Shown here in pieces: positions 25,875 to 33,450 of a stretch of DNA of 49,473 nt. The notes beneath the pieces are model-generated. The model worked only from the letters and a program-made list of their open reading frames with translations, searched no databases and was not told the origin of the DNA. The translations under genes were made by a program, and so were the position numbers. The DNA comes from Pseudovibrio flavus (lineage in GTDB: Bacteria > Pseudomonadota > Alphaproteobacteria > Rhizobiales > Stappiaceae): positions 1 through 49,473 of the forward strand of contig NZ_SMMA01000059.1 of assembly GCF_009711345.1 (NCBI RefSeq), written 5' to 3'. How positions within the stretch are numbered: the first letter of the stretch is position 1; every line of letters begins with the position of its first letter.

Positions 25875-26990
25875 TCAGCCAGCAAGCTGCTGTTGCGGCT
25901 GGTCGCGCTGGCTACAACAATCACTCTTTGCCTGCTCTAAACCTTCGCCAGAAAATTCAGCCTCTATTTTCATTGTGGGCAAGAGCTTTCTCAGGCTATC
26001 GAGCGCAATTTCTACCGTCAAAAAGTCGCCAACGGTTCTCAGCCCATATTTAGGCTGCTGCGCTGAGTGTATTGCCAGAAGCGTTGCGACGATCATGCCA
26101 GCGGTCAGATCCGACTGATCTCCCGCTTTCAATGTTCCTTTGCCGAGCAATTCGCCCGAAACGGAATAGCTCTCCGCGGTAATCCGAGAGTTCGCACCGC
26201 CAAGGGCTGGTGTTTTTGTCAAAATCTTTGCAAGGGGTTTAGACCACTTCGCAAAAAGGCGGCCAAAACCGAGCTTCAATAGAACAGAGAGCACGCGGGT
26301 TACATAGGAAGGGTCAACCGCCAAGAACGTGCGAACAGTTGCGGATTTACCAGCAGGGGCGATGCCTTGATCGGGGAAGCCTATTCCAACAGCAGGCCGT
26401 CTTTTATCCTTGGCCTCGAAACGGAAAGAACGGCTTAGGCTTCCAGAAGTGATGGCTTGAATGTGGCTTCCTCTTCCGATGGAATAGGAAGAGCCGACGC
26501 TTTCAAAAAACCACTCGGTAGCAGCAGGGCCGTAGTGGCGCCCCATACCCAGCTCAATTCCCACGTCCACCGACGCAGCGCCTTCTGCTTGCGCAGTGCG
26601 TGCAGCAACGAGAGTGCTTAAGCCCGGAGCCGTTCCGACACAGATAACTCCAGAGCCAAGGCTATCAACTGCGGCGACTTCGTCTTCAATCGCAGCCACA
26701 TACTGAGGAGAAGCCGAGATATCCAGAAACGTACCGCCATCGCCCACAATCGTACCCAGAAGGCTGGGAGGCGTTGCCTCTGTTAAATTTACCGTGACTG
26801 CATTTGTTGGAATTTTCTCTCGTGCTTTCGCATCACTAAGATCCAGCGCCAGTTTCTTAACGCGCTTGGTATCAGTCCCGCCTCGCCTAGAAACCAGAAC
26901 CACATCGAAATCTGTATGAGTGAGGAGTAACTCTACAACTCTCTTACCAACGTCACCCGTGCCGCCAAAAAGAACAACCGATGAAAACAT
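25875..26990 (-). CDS. saccharopine-dehydrogenase-like NAD(P)-binding oxidoreductase
   Basis: 371-residue protein with a Rossmann motif GGTGDVG (9-15) followed by VVELLLTH and a saccharopine dehydrogenase/KARI-like architecture. The ATG at 26990 is chosen because the dinucleotide fold then starts at residue 5; a GAGAG lies upstream. A longer frame to 27134 is not family-like. It is convergent with DUF4345. Substrate cannot be inferred; proteins of this type also act as trans-acting enoyl reductases. The C-terminus carries an unusual Gln/Cys-rich tail (DCCSQRDQPQQQLAG). Confidence 0.78.
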   Translation of the reverse strand: MFSSVVLFGGTGDVGKRVVELLLTHTDFDVVLVSRRGGTDTKRVKKLALDLSDAKAREKIPTNAVTVNLTEATPPSLLGTIVGDGGTFLDISASPQYVAAIEDEVAAVDSLGSGVICVGTAPGLSTLVAARTAQAEGAASVDVGIELGMGRHYGPAATEWFFESVGSSYSIGRGSHIQAITSGSLSRSFRFEAKDKRRPAVGIGFPDQGIAPAGKSATVRTFLAVDPSYVTRVLSVLLKLGFGRLFAKWSKPLAKILTKTPALGGANSRITAESYSVSGELLGKGTLKAGDQSDLTAGMIVATLLAIHSAQQPKYGLRTVGDFLTVEIALDSLRKLLPTMKIEAEFSGEGLEQAKSDCCSQRDQPQQQLAG

Positions 26991-27310
26991 AATTCTCTCA
27001 ATACCAATAGGTGTCTCGCAAACAGTCCTGAAACTCGAAAATACGCTGCACCGAATAAAACAAAGCGACAGCATTTTGGGCCCATTAGCGCGCACCCGCC
27101 TTTTAGGGGAGGTAGCAAAGAAAGCCGTTCTCAAGTTTCGGATAAAGACGTTCTACCGGTTCCAGTCGCAGGAAGGTCAAGCGGATTTTTGACTGCTGTT
27201 TTCCTAAGTTTTCAGAAGGGTATGGGCGTTCTTTCTTCGAGAGGCTCAGAGAGGCCAATTGGAAGGGGAAGCAAGTAAAGAACACCTTGTTATAGCGCAT
27301 ATAAAACAGA
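26991..27310. other. gene-free interval upstream of the saccharopine-dehydrogenase-like gene
   Basis: No coding frame with a ribosome site is seen on either strand. It should hold the promoter of the 26990 gene; I recognise no operator palindrome or RNA structure in it. Confidence 0.45.
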
Positions 27311-27350
27311 AAGGCCCGAACGCTCAGAAATGGGAGCATTCGGGCCTTCG
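27311..27350 (-). terminator. terminator of the 439-aa gene
   Basis: AAGGCCCGAACGCTC (27311-27325) pairs with GAGCATTCGGGCCTT (27334-27348) with one C/A mismatch. On the minus strand TCTGTTTTA follows. It lies 50 nt beyond the 439-residue protein stop. Confidence 0.82.
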
Positions 27351-27399
27351 ATTATCATGCCGGTGGGAACGCTAGAGGCGTTCCCCGCTAACTATAAGA

Positions 27400-28719
27400 T
27401 TAGTTAGCGTTCACCTGAATCAGTTGCTGTGCAACCAGATCGTGATCCAGCCACAGAACCGGAGCTTCTGGAGCGCTTGCTTCACCGAAGATCAGCATGC
27501 CAGTTGCAGTAAGAACGTGCTGGCTCAGCTCATCGCTCACCAGTTTGTTGCGTTCTTTGTGCAGCTCAACGATTTCCTGAGAAGTACCAACAGTCAGATC
27601 AACCTGTTCAGCGGAGTTTGGCATTGGCCATGCTTCGAAGTTGTAGAATGGCTGCATGACCGCATCGGTCTGATAGTCATTTACCTTCTTCAAAATAGCT
27701 TCAACGCTAACGTCGTCTTTCAGCATGTCCTGACAACGCTGCCACAGAGCGTCAACCCAAGCGCCGCCGCCTTCTTTCTTCAAAGCGCTCAGCAGAGGCA
27801 GAAGAGAAAGCTCGATACCTGCAAAAACGTCAGAAGAGTTGGTGCGGATTTCAGGGCAGTTGAACACGGTTGCTTTTACGCCGTTGTTCCATGCTTCAGA
27901 AGCATGGTCTTCCAAGCGCATCTTTGCAAAGCCCTGAGTGTAATTGGTGTAGGTCTGCCAGCAATATTCATCATCGATGAGCACGCGAGTGCCGTGGTAG
28001 CCATATGCTGTGTAGCGAACTTCACCGCCAGACGCTTCAATACGCTCACGCAGCGCTTTACTTGCCTGCAGCAGGTAGCCAAAGCTGTTCGCGGTCACTT
28101 CTTCGAAGTTCTGCAGGATCAGCTTGCCCAGATCGCTTTCAACCAAAGCCTGAGACGGCATGTAGCGCTTACCGCGGCCTTTATAGATGCGGTTTGCGAT
28201 CGCCATAAATACCTTAGCGCGCGGAATACCGCCAGCCATGGTGTGTGCGAAGAAAACGTTCTTTCCTTCAGGAATCATGCCATCAAGCTGTTCCATGATC
28301 TGGGAAAGAGCAGTGTTGAAACGCTCGGTGCCGATTTCACGGCATTTCGCCAGATGATCCCAGTCCAGCTTGTGCTCCTGCCAGCCGTCCAGCGTCATTT
28401 CGTTAACGAGGTCGGTCGGGGTTGCAGTACCGGCTGGCGCGTCCAGTTCGAAACCGGCGCGCAGTGGAATGTTGATGATTTTACCGCCAAGATTCGCTTC
28501 TGCTTCAGCCAACTCTTCTGCGGTCAGTGCGCGCAAAGCGTTGTCAGCATCAGGACGACCAACGGTAATACCGATCACCTTCATGCCTGCTGCTTTGGCT
28601 TGATCCAGAAGGCCAGTTGCATAACCACGGCCAAACAGTTCGCCAAAGAGTACAAAGACATCCCCTTCACCAAACAGGGTGTTCTGAGGGATTTTCTTTA
28701 GTGGTAGCGATGTTTTCAT
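27400..28719 (-). CDS. conserved 439-aa Rossmann-like protein, uncertain; possibly an enoyl-ACP-reductase-like (FabMG-type) protein
   Basis: The N-terminus has a glycine-rich nucleotide-binding-like start (GEGDVFVLFGELFGRGYATG, about 17-36) followed by GMKVIGITVGRPDADN, which fits a Rossmann fold. Codon use looks highly biased (dense, few rare codons), suggesting high expression. A T-rich terminator closes the gene. It starts 49 nt downstream of a TetR gene on the same strand. I have only a weak, unverified memory that members are annotated as FabMG-type enoyl-ACP reductases; no YXXXXXXK or other diagnostic motif was confirmed. Function is therefore open. ATG 28719 follows TTCCAGGAAACAT. Confidence 0.8.
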   Translation of the reverse strand: MKTSLPLKKIPQNTLFGEGDVFVLFGELFGRGYATGLLDQAKAAGMKVIGITVGRPDADNALRALTAEELAEAEANLGGKIINIPLRAGFELDAPAGTATPTDLVNEMTLDGWQEHKLDWDHLAKCREIGTERFNTALSQIMEQLDGMIPEGKNVFFAHTMAGGIPRAKVFMAIANRIYKGRGKRYMPSQALVESDLGKLILQNFEEVTANSFGYLLQASKALRERIEASGGEVRYTAYGYHGTRVLIDDEYCWQTYTNYTQGFAKMRLEDHASEAWNNGVKATVFNCPEIRTNSSDVFAGIELSLLPLLSALKKEGGGAWVDALWQRCQDMLKDDVSVEAILKKVNDYQTDAVMQPFYNFEAWPMPNSAEQVDLTVGTSQEIVELHKERNKLVSDELSQHVLTATGMLIFGEASAPEAPVLWLDHDLVAQQLIQVNAN

Positions 28720-28768
28720 CTATGTTTCCTGGAAGTTAATAGTTGTTGTTCTCATTAGGATGCAGGGT

Positions 28769-29407
28769 CTACGCGCGACTCTCCGCCCCTTTTAAAAATA
28801 ATCTGACAGCTCTGGAAACGTGCCTCGAGAGCTCTTCATCCTCAAACCTATCAATACCGGTTAGCAGCATTCGTAACTGGAAATCTCCCCTCACCATATC
28901 AAAAAACATGCGTGCGGCTGAAGGAATATCCTCTAATTCCAGTGTTCCATCTTTGGTTCGCGCTTCAAAGTAAACTTCTAGAGCCCGATTAATTGAAGCT
29001 GGTCCACTATTATATGCACGAATACCAAGCTCGCGATGGGTTTCGGCAATGGTTACGAACTGGCGCATAATCGTAATTGAGCTGGCCTCCAGCAGTTTAT
29101 TTAGAAGGCCATAAGCAAGATTATAAAGGTCCTTGAAGATATCACTGCTTGGATTCGCTAGGCTTTCCAAGGCCCCTGCTTCTTTCACGTTTTCGATCAG
29201 ATCTTGCATCACTGCTTCGAAAAGATCTTCCTTGCCGCCGAACAGGTCGTAGACGTCGCGTCTTGACCCTCCAACCTCATCGATAATCATCTTGATGGAA
29301 GTTTTTTCGAAGCCGTGAGACAGAAAGAGCTTTCGCGACACGTCGATGATTTGTTGTTTTCGCTGTTGTCTGTCGCGCCGTTCCCGGCGCATCGAAGGCG
29401 CTACCAA
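28769..29407 (-). CDS. TetR/AcrR-family regulator upstream of the 439-aa gene
   Basis: 212-residue TetR regulator. HTH spans about residues 19-65 (IIDVSRKLFLSHGFEKTSIKMIIDEVGGSRRDVYDLFGGKEDLF in outline). It begins at TTG 29407, supported by GGAGAG 8 nt before; ATG 29392 is the alternative. It forms a probable two-gene operon with the 439-residue protein. A 20-bp inverted repeat just upstream is a likely own operator. C-terminal ligand pocket unassigned. Confidence 0.86.
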   Translation of the reverse strand: MVAPSMRRERRDRQQRKQQIIDVSRKLFLSHGFEKTSIKMIIDEVGGSRRDVYDLFGGKEDLFEAVMQDLIENVKEAGALESLANPSSDIFKDLYNLAYGLLNKLLEASSITIMRQFVTIAETHRELGIRAYNSGPASINRALEVYFEARTKDGTLELEDIPSAARMFFDMVRGDFQLRMLLTGIDRFEDEELSRHVSRAVRLFLKGAESRA

Positions 29408-29433
29408 GCAAATCTCTCCATGCTACTTTCGGC

Positions 29434-29453
29434 TTGGTACCTATCAGTACCAA
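29434..29453. promoter_or_regulatory. TetR-type operator
   Basis: TTGGTAC (29434-29440) and GTACCAA (29447-29453) are perfect inverted arms around CTATCA, 27 bp upstream of the TetR start. Confidence 0.68.
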
Positions 29454-29769
29454 ACAGTGTTTTCAAGATCTTTTAGAAGGAGAGTGTTGCGGGCGAGCGC
29501 TGCGCTAATTTTGGCGCTTGAGGTCCAGAAAGGCAGCAACAACCTTACGCAGGAGCAATTACCAGTGCGCTGGTTTTAAGGGAAGGTGTAAATGCGAAGC
29601 CTTTAGAAGGCAGGGCGGCCTCTAGGCAAGCCAATGAACGACATAGAAAATGAGTGTCGTTTTACAGAACTAAAAGAAGAAATATCGCGGTAATAAGGCG
29701 GCGCACAATGAGTTGCCTGCCATGCTGGAGCGGGTGCCAGAGGCATAAGCCCCAAGCACCCGAAATCGC
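29454..29769. other. gene-free interval, about 315 bp
   Basis: No plausible coding frame. It includes a CGGGTGC/GCACCCG hairpin (29731-29762) that could end the 185-aa gene transcript but lacks a T-tract, and small GCCTT/AAGGC repeats near 29600. Confidence 0.45.
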
Positions 29770-30327
29770 TTAGTGAGCTGCCACTTCTTTCCAGTGGAAC
29801 ACGTTTTCTTCACCGGCAGCCATCAGTCGATCAATCAGATCCCACTTGAACTGCTGGTAAGCCAGCTGCTCTTCCTCAGAACCGGCGCGTGGCTGGAACT
29901 TGATGACCATTTCACGGAATTCATCAGTGAAGAAGCCGTCTTTCGGCCAAAGCGCGATGCGGCGGTCTTCGTACTGGAACTCGTAATAAAAACGACCGAT
30001 CAGCGCCAGAGGTGCTTCTTCCGGCAGGTTTTCCGTGACCGCGGTGACGTTCTCGGCGTTGCGGGTCAGACCGCGCAATACCAATTCAACGCAATCCTTC
30101 ACACCAGGACCAGGGAAGCCAAGCTGGACTTTGATCTTGTTACGCTCAAGCACTTCACCTTCCTTCGCAAGTTTAGCAAAGGCGAAGCTGAACATGTTGA
30201 ACATCAAAGCTGTTGCAATGATCTGATCTGGGCCTGCGTAGGCAATCAAATCGTTGCGGGTAAAGGAAAGAGGAAGATCACCCTCTTTCAGCTTGATGGA
30301 GCGGTCATCATAGTAGCGTGGAGTCAT
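29770..30327 (-). CDS. unrecognised 185-aa protein linked to an NMT1-type ABC transporter
   Basis: I do not recognise the family. The protein is soluble, without a signal peptide. Notable features are a conserved-looking AYAGPDQIIATALMFN segment (about 30-45), GFPGPGVKDCVELVLRG (70-86) with its single cysteine, and an aromatic stretch RFYYEFQYEDRR. A faint layout resemblance to FmdE-type proteins (glycine/proline motif, then DC-helix) is noted but not claimed. It starts 9 nt after the substrate-binding protein gene, so it is the last gene of the permease-ATPase-binding-protein operon and probably processes or senses the transported compound. Confidence 0.78.
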   Translation of the reverse strand: MTPRYYDDRSIKLKEGDLPLSFTRNDLIAYAGPDQIIATALMFNMFSFAFAKLAKEGEVLERNKIKVQLGFPGPGVKDCVELVLRGLTRNAENVTAVTENLPEEAPLALIGRFYYEFQYEDRRIALWPKDGFFTDEFREMVIKFQPRAGSEEEQLAYQQFKWDLIDRLMAAGEENVFHWKEVAAH

Positions 30328-30336
30328 TGTACTCTC

Positions 30337-31287
30337 TTAGTTTTCTAGTGCGCCAGCAGTGAAAAGAGATGGGATTTCGACCTTCTCACGCATCATTTCG
30401 TTTTTGATGAGGAACGCCATGTCGTCTTCCATGGAAGCCAAATCGTCAGCGTTCATTTTGGTGGTGAAGTTTGCCCAGCCAGCCAGTTTCTCAGCATCAG
30501 CTACGGAGATACCAGAGGCTTCGGCACCAAGAGCGATAGCCTCGGTAGGGTTTTCGTTGATCCAATCCATTGCTTCTTGATGAACTTTCACAACGCGTTC
30601 CACGATCTCTGGGTTCTCTTCAACGAACTTCTCATGGGAAGTCAGTACGAGAAGCGGGCGAACCAAACCCTTTGCAGTCGCAACGACGTGCGCGCCTTCT
30701 TCTTCAGACTTGATGACGAGGCTTGCAGCTAGCAGCGCAGCATCAATCTGGCCGGCAAGCATTGCAACACGTGCTTTTGGCAGAGGCATTGCCACCATGT
30801 TGATGTCTGCTTCGCTCAGGCCTTCTTTTTCAAGACCGGCAACCAGCAGCTGGTGAAGAACAGTGCCTTTTGGACCAGCAACGGTTTTACCCTTTAGGTC
30901 TGCGAAGCTGCGGATTTCATCATCTGCGGAAACCAGAGCGAAGGTGTCGTACGGGCGTGCAACGCCAGCAACAACCTTGATCGGGTTACCTGCTGCATTG
31001 GAGATCAGCAGAGAGGTGGTGTTCATCACCATACCGAAGTCAAGGGAACCGGCAGCCATTGCCTGCGCCTGCTTTGGACCGGATGTGATTTCGTGCCAGT
31101 TGATTTTAATGCCGTCTTTTTCGAACTCTTTTTCCAGCAGTTCGTTCTGCTTGGTCACCATAACCTGAAGGTTGAACGGCGATGTAACGTAGGAAACGTT
31201 CAGTTCTTTTAGAGGTTCTGCAGAAAGTGGCGCGGCGGTGAGGCCAAACGCAACTGCTGCCAATGGGGCCCAGAGCTTCTTAAGCAT
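30337..31287 (-). CDS. ABC transporter substrate-binding protein, SsuA/TauA/NMT1 type
   Basis: 316-residue periplasmic protein. A Sec signal peptide runs MLKKLWAPLAAVAFGLTAAPLSA. The mature part has the NMT1/SsuA fold pattern (LDFGMVMNTTSLLISNAAG; FADLKGKTVAGPKGT). ATG 31287 with AGGACA before it overlaps the ATPase end by 8 nt; a longer frame to 31650 merely reads antisense-like sequence over the ATPase gene. Family ligands are sulfonates, taurine, nitrate, thiamine precursors or others, so the ligand is open. The Fur/Mur-like box before this operon hints at a metal or metal-related ligand. Confidence 0.86.
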   Translation of the reverse strand: MLKKLWAPLAAVAFGLTAAPLSAEPLKELNVSYVTSPFNLQVMVTKQNELLEKEFEKDGIKINWHEITSGPKQAQAMAAGSLDFGMVMNTTSLLISNAAGNPIKVVAGVARPYDTFALVSADDEIRSFADLKGKTVAGPKGTVLHQLLVAGLEKEGLSEADINMVAMPLPKARVAMLAGQIDAALLAASLVIKSEEEGAHVVATAKGLVRPLLVLTSHEKFVEENPEIVERVVKVHQEAMDWINENPTEAIALGAEASGISVADAEKLAGWANFTTKMNADDLASMEDDMAFLIKNEMMREKVEIPSLFTAGALEN

Positions 31288-32077
31288 GATCTTGTCCTGT
31301 ATCTCGGTATTTGTTTGAAGGTGCGTCCAAATGAGGAGCGCCGATGTCGAGCGCTTGCTCCAATGTGTTGCGAAGCTCGCGCATCTGCGGCGAATAAAGG
31401 TCTCGCGGTTTTGGCTGACTAACCGCGATGTCTGTTCTGATAGTGCCCTGATCCATAACGATAATGCGGTCTGCGATGAGGCACGCCTCTGCAAGATCAT
31501 GGGTAACGAACAAGGTGGTGATCGGTTTTTCTTGAGTGAGCGGAAGCAACAGGTGCTGCATATCTGAACGGGTAAGCGCATCCAGTGCTGCAAACGGCTC
31601 ATCAAGAAGGAACAGTTCTGGCTCCAGCAGTAGCGCCCTGCCCAAAGCAACGCGCTGCGCCATACCGCCGGAAAGTGCCGCTGGCATTTTCGTCAGTGCC
31701 GCTTCCAGCCCCAATTGCTTGAGGACGCGCAGGACACGTCTGCGTTTTTCACTGGCATCCAAGTCGCGGCGATGGCGAAGCGCCAGAGACAGGTTTTCTT
31801 CTACTGTCAGCCACGGCAACAAGCGGTGATCTTGGAAAACAACGCCGCACTGCTCTGCAATGCCTTCAGGGCTTATAACGCCTGCATCCGGCTCTAACAG
31901 ACCTGCAAGCATATGAAGCAGAGTGGTTTTTCCGCAGCCGGAACGGCCAATTAGAACCGTAATCTCTCCCGCCTGAAGAGTAAGGTCTACAGATTTTAAA
32001 ACGCTCAGGCGGCGGGATTCATCCTGCTGTCCTTCGCTATAGGATTTAGAAACGCCATTAAGCTCGACAGTCTTCAT
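31280..32077 (-). CDS. ABC transporter ATPase, SsuB/TauB type
   Basis: 265-residue cytoplasmic ATPase. Walker A GRSGCGKTT, signature LSGGMAQRVALGRAL and Walker B LFLLDEPF are intact. ATG 32077 follows AAGGAGTG and overlaps the permease stop as TGATG, so translation is coupled. A TTG one codon earlier is unlikely. It energises the importer formed with the adjacent permease and binding protein. Confidence 0.9.
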   Translation of the reverse strand: MKTVELNGVSKSYSEGQQDESRRLSVLKSVDLTLQAGEITVLIGRSGCGKTTLLHMLAGLLEPDAGVISPEGIAEQCGVVFQDHRLLPWLTVEENLSLALRHRRDLDASEKRRRVLRVLKQLGLEAALTKMPAALSGGMAQRVALGRALLLEPELFLLDEPFAALDALTRSDMQHLLLPLTQEKPITTLFVTHDLAEACLIADRIIVMDQGTIRTDIAVSQPKPRDLYSPQMRELRNTLEQALDIGAPHLDAPSNKYRDTGQDHA

Positions 32078-32865
32078 CAAAACACTCCTTTCAGAGCGCC
32101 CTGACGCTTATCTTGAGGCAGCAAGCGACGGAAAATGGCGTCCAGCAACAGGCCCGTAATTGCGATGGTTGCGATACCGACGAAAACGCGATCCGTGCGG
32201 GCAAGTTCTTCGCTATCGATGATGAGGTAGCCAAGGCCAGCGGCTGCGGCGATCATTTCCGCGCCAACCAGAGCCCGCCATGCATAACCAAAGCCCAAAC
32301 GAAGGCCTGTCATAGCTCCCGGCAATATCTGCGGCACTGTGATAAGGCGCAGTCGTTCCAACTTGGTCAACCGCAGAGTATGCGCCATCTGCATAAGCTT
32401 GGGATCACACAGCGACAGGGCTGTGCGCGTGCTGAGATACACAGGGAAGAAGCTTGCAAGAACGATAATGGCAAGCTTTGAAGCTTCCCCGATACCAAGC
32501 CAGAGTATTAGGACTGGAACTGTTGCAAGCGGGGGAATTACGCGGATGGCCTCAAGCGGAACACTCATGAACTGTTCAAGGCGGGGCATGGAGTGATGGC
32601 AAGCAGCCAGAAGCAGTGCGCAGCTTGCGGAAATGGAAAAGCCAGCGAGCACTCGGCCGAAAGACACGGCAAGGTGCTCTTGCAAAGCGCCCTTGGACCC
32701 AAGGTCTTTTGCCGCCTCTAGCACTTCCCAAGGTGACGGGAGTAAAAATGTATTGGTCCACCCGGCTGCAGAGGCTCCCCCCCATACTGCCAAAAGCAGC
32801 AGAGGCAGTAACGCCGGCAGTAGGAATTTACCCCACCAGTTATTGCGACTGCTATTGCGAACCAT
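32077..32865 (-). CDS. ABC transporter permease, SsuC/TauC type
   Basis: About 262-residue inner-membrane protein with six hydrophobic segments; the first is FLLPALLPLLLLAVWGGASA. The permease loop has the TLRLTKLERLRLITVPQILPG region that contacts the ATPase. Start is uncertain: ATG 32865, GTG 32871 and TTG 32874 are in frame, and GGTGGG partly overlaps them. First gene of the operon; a terminator-like hairpin stands just 24 nt upstream. Confidence 0.86.
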   Translation of the reverse strand: MVRNSSRNNWWGKFLLPALLPLLLLAVWGGASAAGWTNTFLLPSPWEVLEAAKDLGSKGALQEHLAVSFGRVLAGFSISASCALLLAACHHSMPRLEQFMSVPLEAIRVIPPLATVPVLILWLGIGEASKLAIIVLASFFPVYLSTRTALSLCDPKLMQMAHTLRLTKLERLRLITVPQILPGAMTGLRLGFGYAWRALVGAEMIAAAAGLGYLIIDSEELARTDRVFVGIATIAITGLLLDAIFRRLLPQDKRQGALKGVF

Positions 32866-32880
32866 TCCCACCAACTAAGC

Positions 32881-32906
32881 AAAAAAGAAGAGGCCGAACG
32901 GCCTCT
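32881..32906 (-). terminator. terminator-like hairpin directly upstream of the ABC operon start
   Basis: AGAGGCC/GGCCTCT (32889-32906) with loop GAAC, followed on the minus strand by TCTTTTTT. It lies between the putative promoter and the permease start, so it could be an attenuator, or it could end transcripts arriving from upstream. Confidence 0.7.
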
Positions 32907-32929
32907 AATCAGCTGGTAGTTAAGCCAAA

Positions 32930-32958
32930 ATTATCAGATGCGAATAGTTCGCAATAGC
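32930..32958 (-). promoter_or_regulatory. putative ABC-operon promoter with Mur/Fur-like box
   Basis: TGCGAA-TAG-TTCGCA (32939-32953) is a perfect 15-bp inverted repeat with a 3-nt centre. On the minus strand GATAAT (32935-32930) could be the -10, which places the palindrome in the promoter spacer; no good -35 (GCTATT) is found. The palindrome resembles Fur-family (Mur-type) boxes. Confidence 0.45.
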
Positions 32959-33019
32959 ACATAAGGGTAAATATGAGGGTTACAGTCCAATTTGTGACGA
33001 CTTAAACCACAAACGAAAA

Positions 33020-33042
33020 GGGCGGCCCATCACGGACCGCCC
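33020..33042 (-). terminator. terminator of the DUF5368 gene / cyd-SQR operon
   Basis: GGGCGGCC and GGACCGCCC arms (33020-33042, one C/A mismatch), followed on the minus strand by TTTTCGTTT. Confidence 0.82.
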
Positions 33043-33072
33043 CAATTCCTAAATGCTGAGCAGAAGCTCAAA

Positions 33073-33432
33073 TCACCGCGCCGCGCTGCTCTTTCTGAAA
33101 AACAGCGCATCCACTGTGTAAACGAGGATAGCCATTCCAACAGCACCAACTGCAGCAACGCCCAGCAGAACGATGACATCAATCGGCCCGCCTATATCGG
33201 AGAACTGCGAATGGGTGATCGCTTGTAGGAACAGCACCGCCCCAACAGCGCCAAATGGCATCGAGAGCTGCGCAAGCAAGAATTTGCTCCAGCTGATATG
33301 CCTGTCACGAATAAGAACGTAGATGTAAGCAAGCGTCACAGCGCCTGCTATTGCCACCAAGGCCCAAAACAGACTTGCGCCAAACATTTCGTCAAAAACC
33401 GCGATAAGGGTTTCGAATGTAAGCTCTTTCAT
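33073..33432 (-). CDS. DUF5368-like membrane protein
   Basis: 119-residue membrane protein with three hydrophobic segments (about 18-40, 50-70, 82-107). Pattern fits the DUF5368 family as I know it; function unknown. It starts 18 nt after the sulfide:quinone-reductase-like gene and ends the cyd-linked operon. Membrane location suggests an accessory role with the flavoprotein, but this is inference. Confidence 0.7.
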   Translation of the reverse strand: MKELTFETLIAVFDEMFGASLFWALVAIAGAVTLAYIYVLIRDRHISWSKFLLAQLSMPFGAVGAVLFLQAITHSQFSDIGGPIDVIVLLGVAAVGAVGMAILVYTVDALFFRKSSAAR

Positions 33433-33450
33433 TGTCTTGCCTCCCCGTTA

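Noticed and set aside
27424-28701. Long 425-codon open frame on the plus strand
   Set aside because: It lies fully antisense to the 439-residue gene, which has a ribosome site, a TetR partner and a terminator on the minus strand; the antisense protein has no family-like features.
31288-31650. Longer N-terminal extension of the NMT1-type binding protein
   Set aside because: It overlaps the ATPase gene in another frame; the true start at 31287 gives a signal peptide and correct length.
32875-33019. TPP or other riboswitch in the leader of the NMT1-type ABC operon
   Set aside because: No CUGAGA/ACCUGAUcUGG-type conserved core is present in the short leader; only the simple hairpin is seen.
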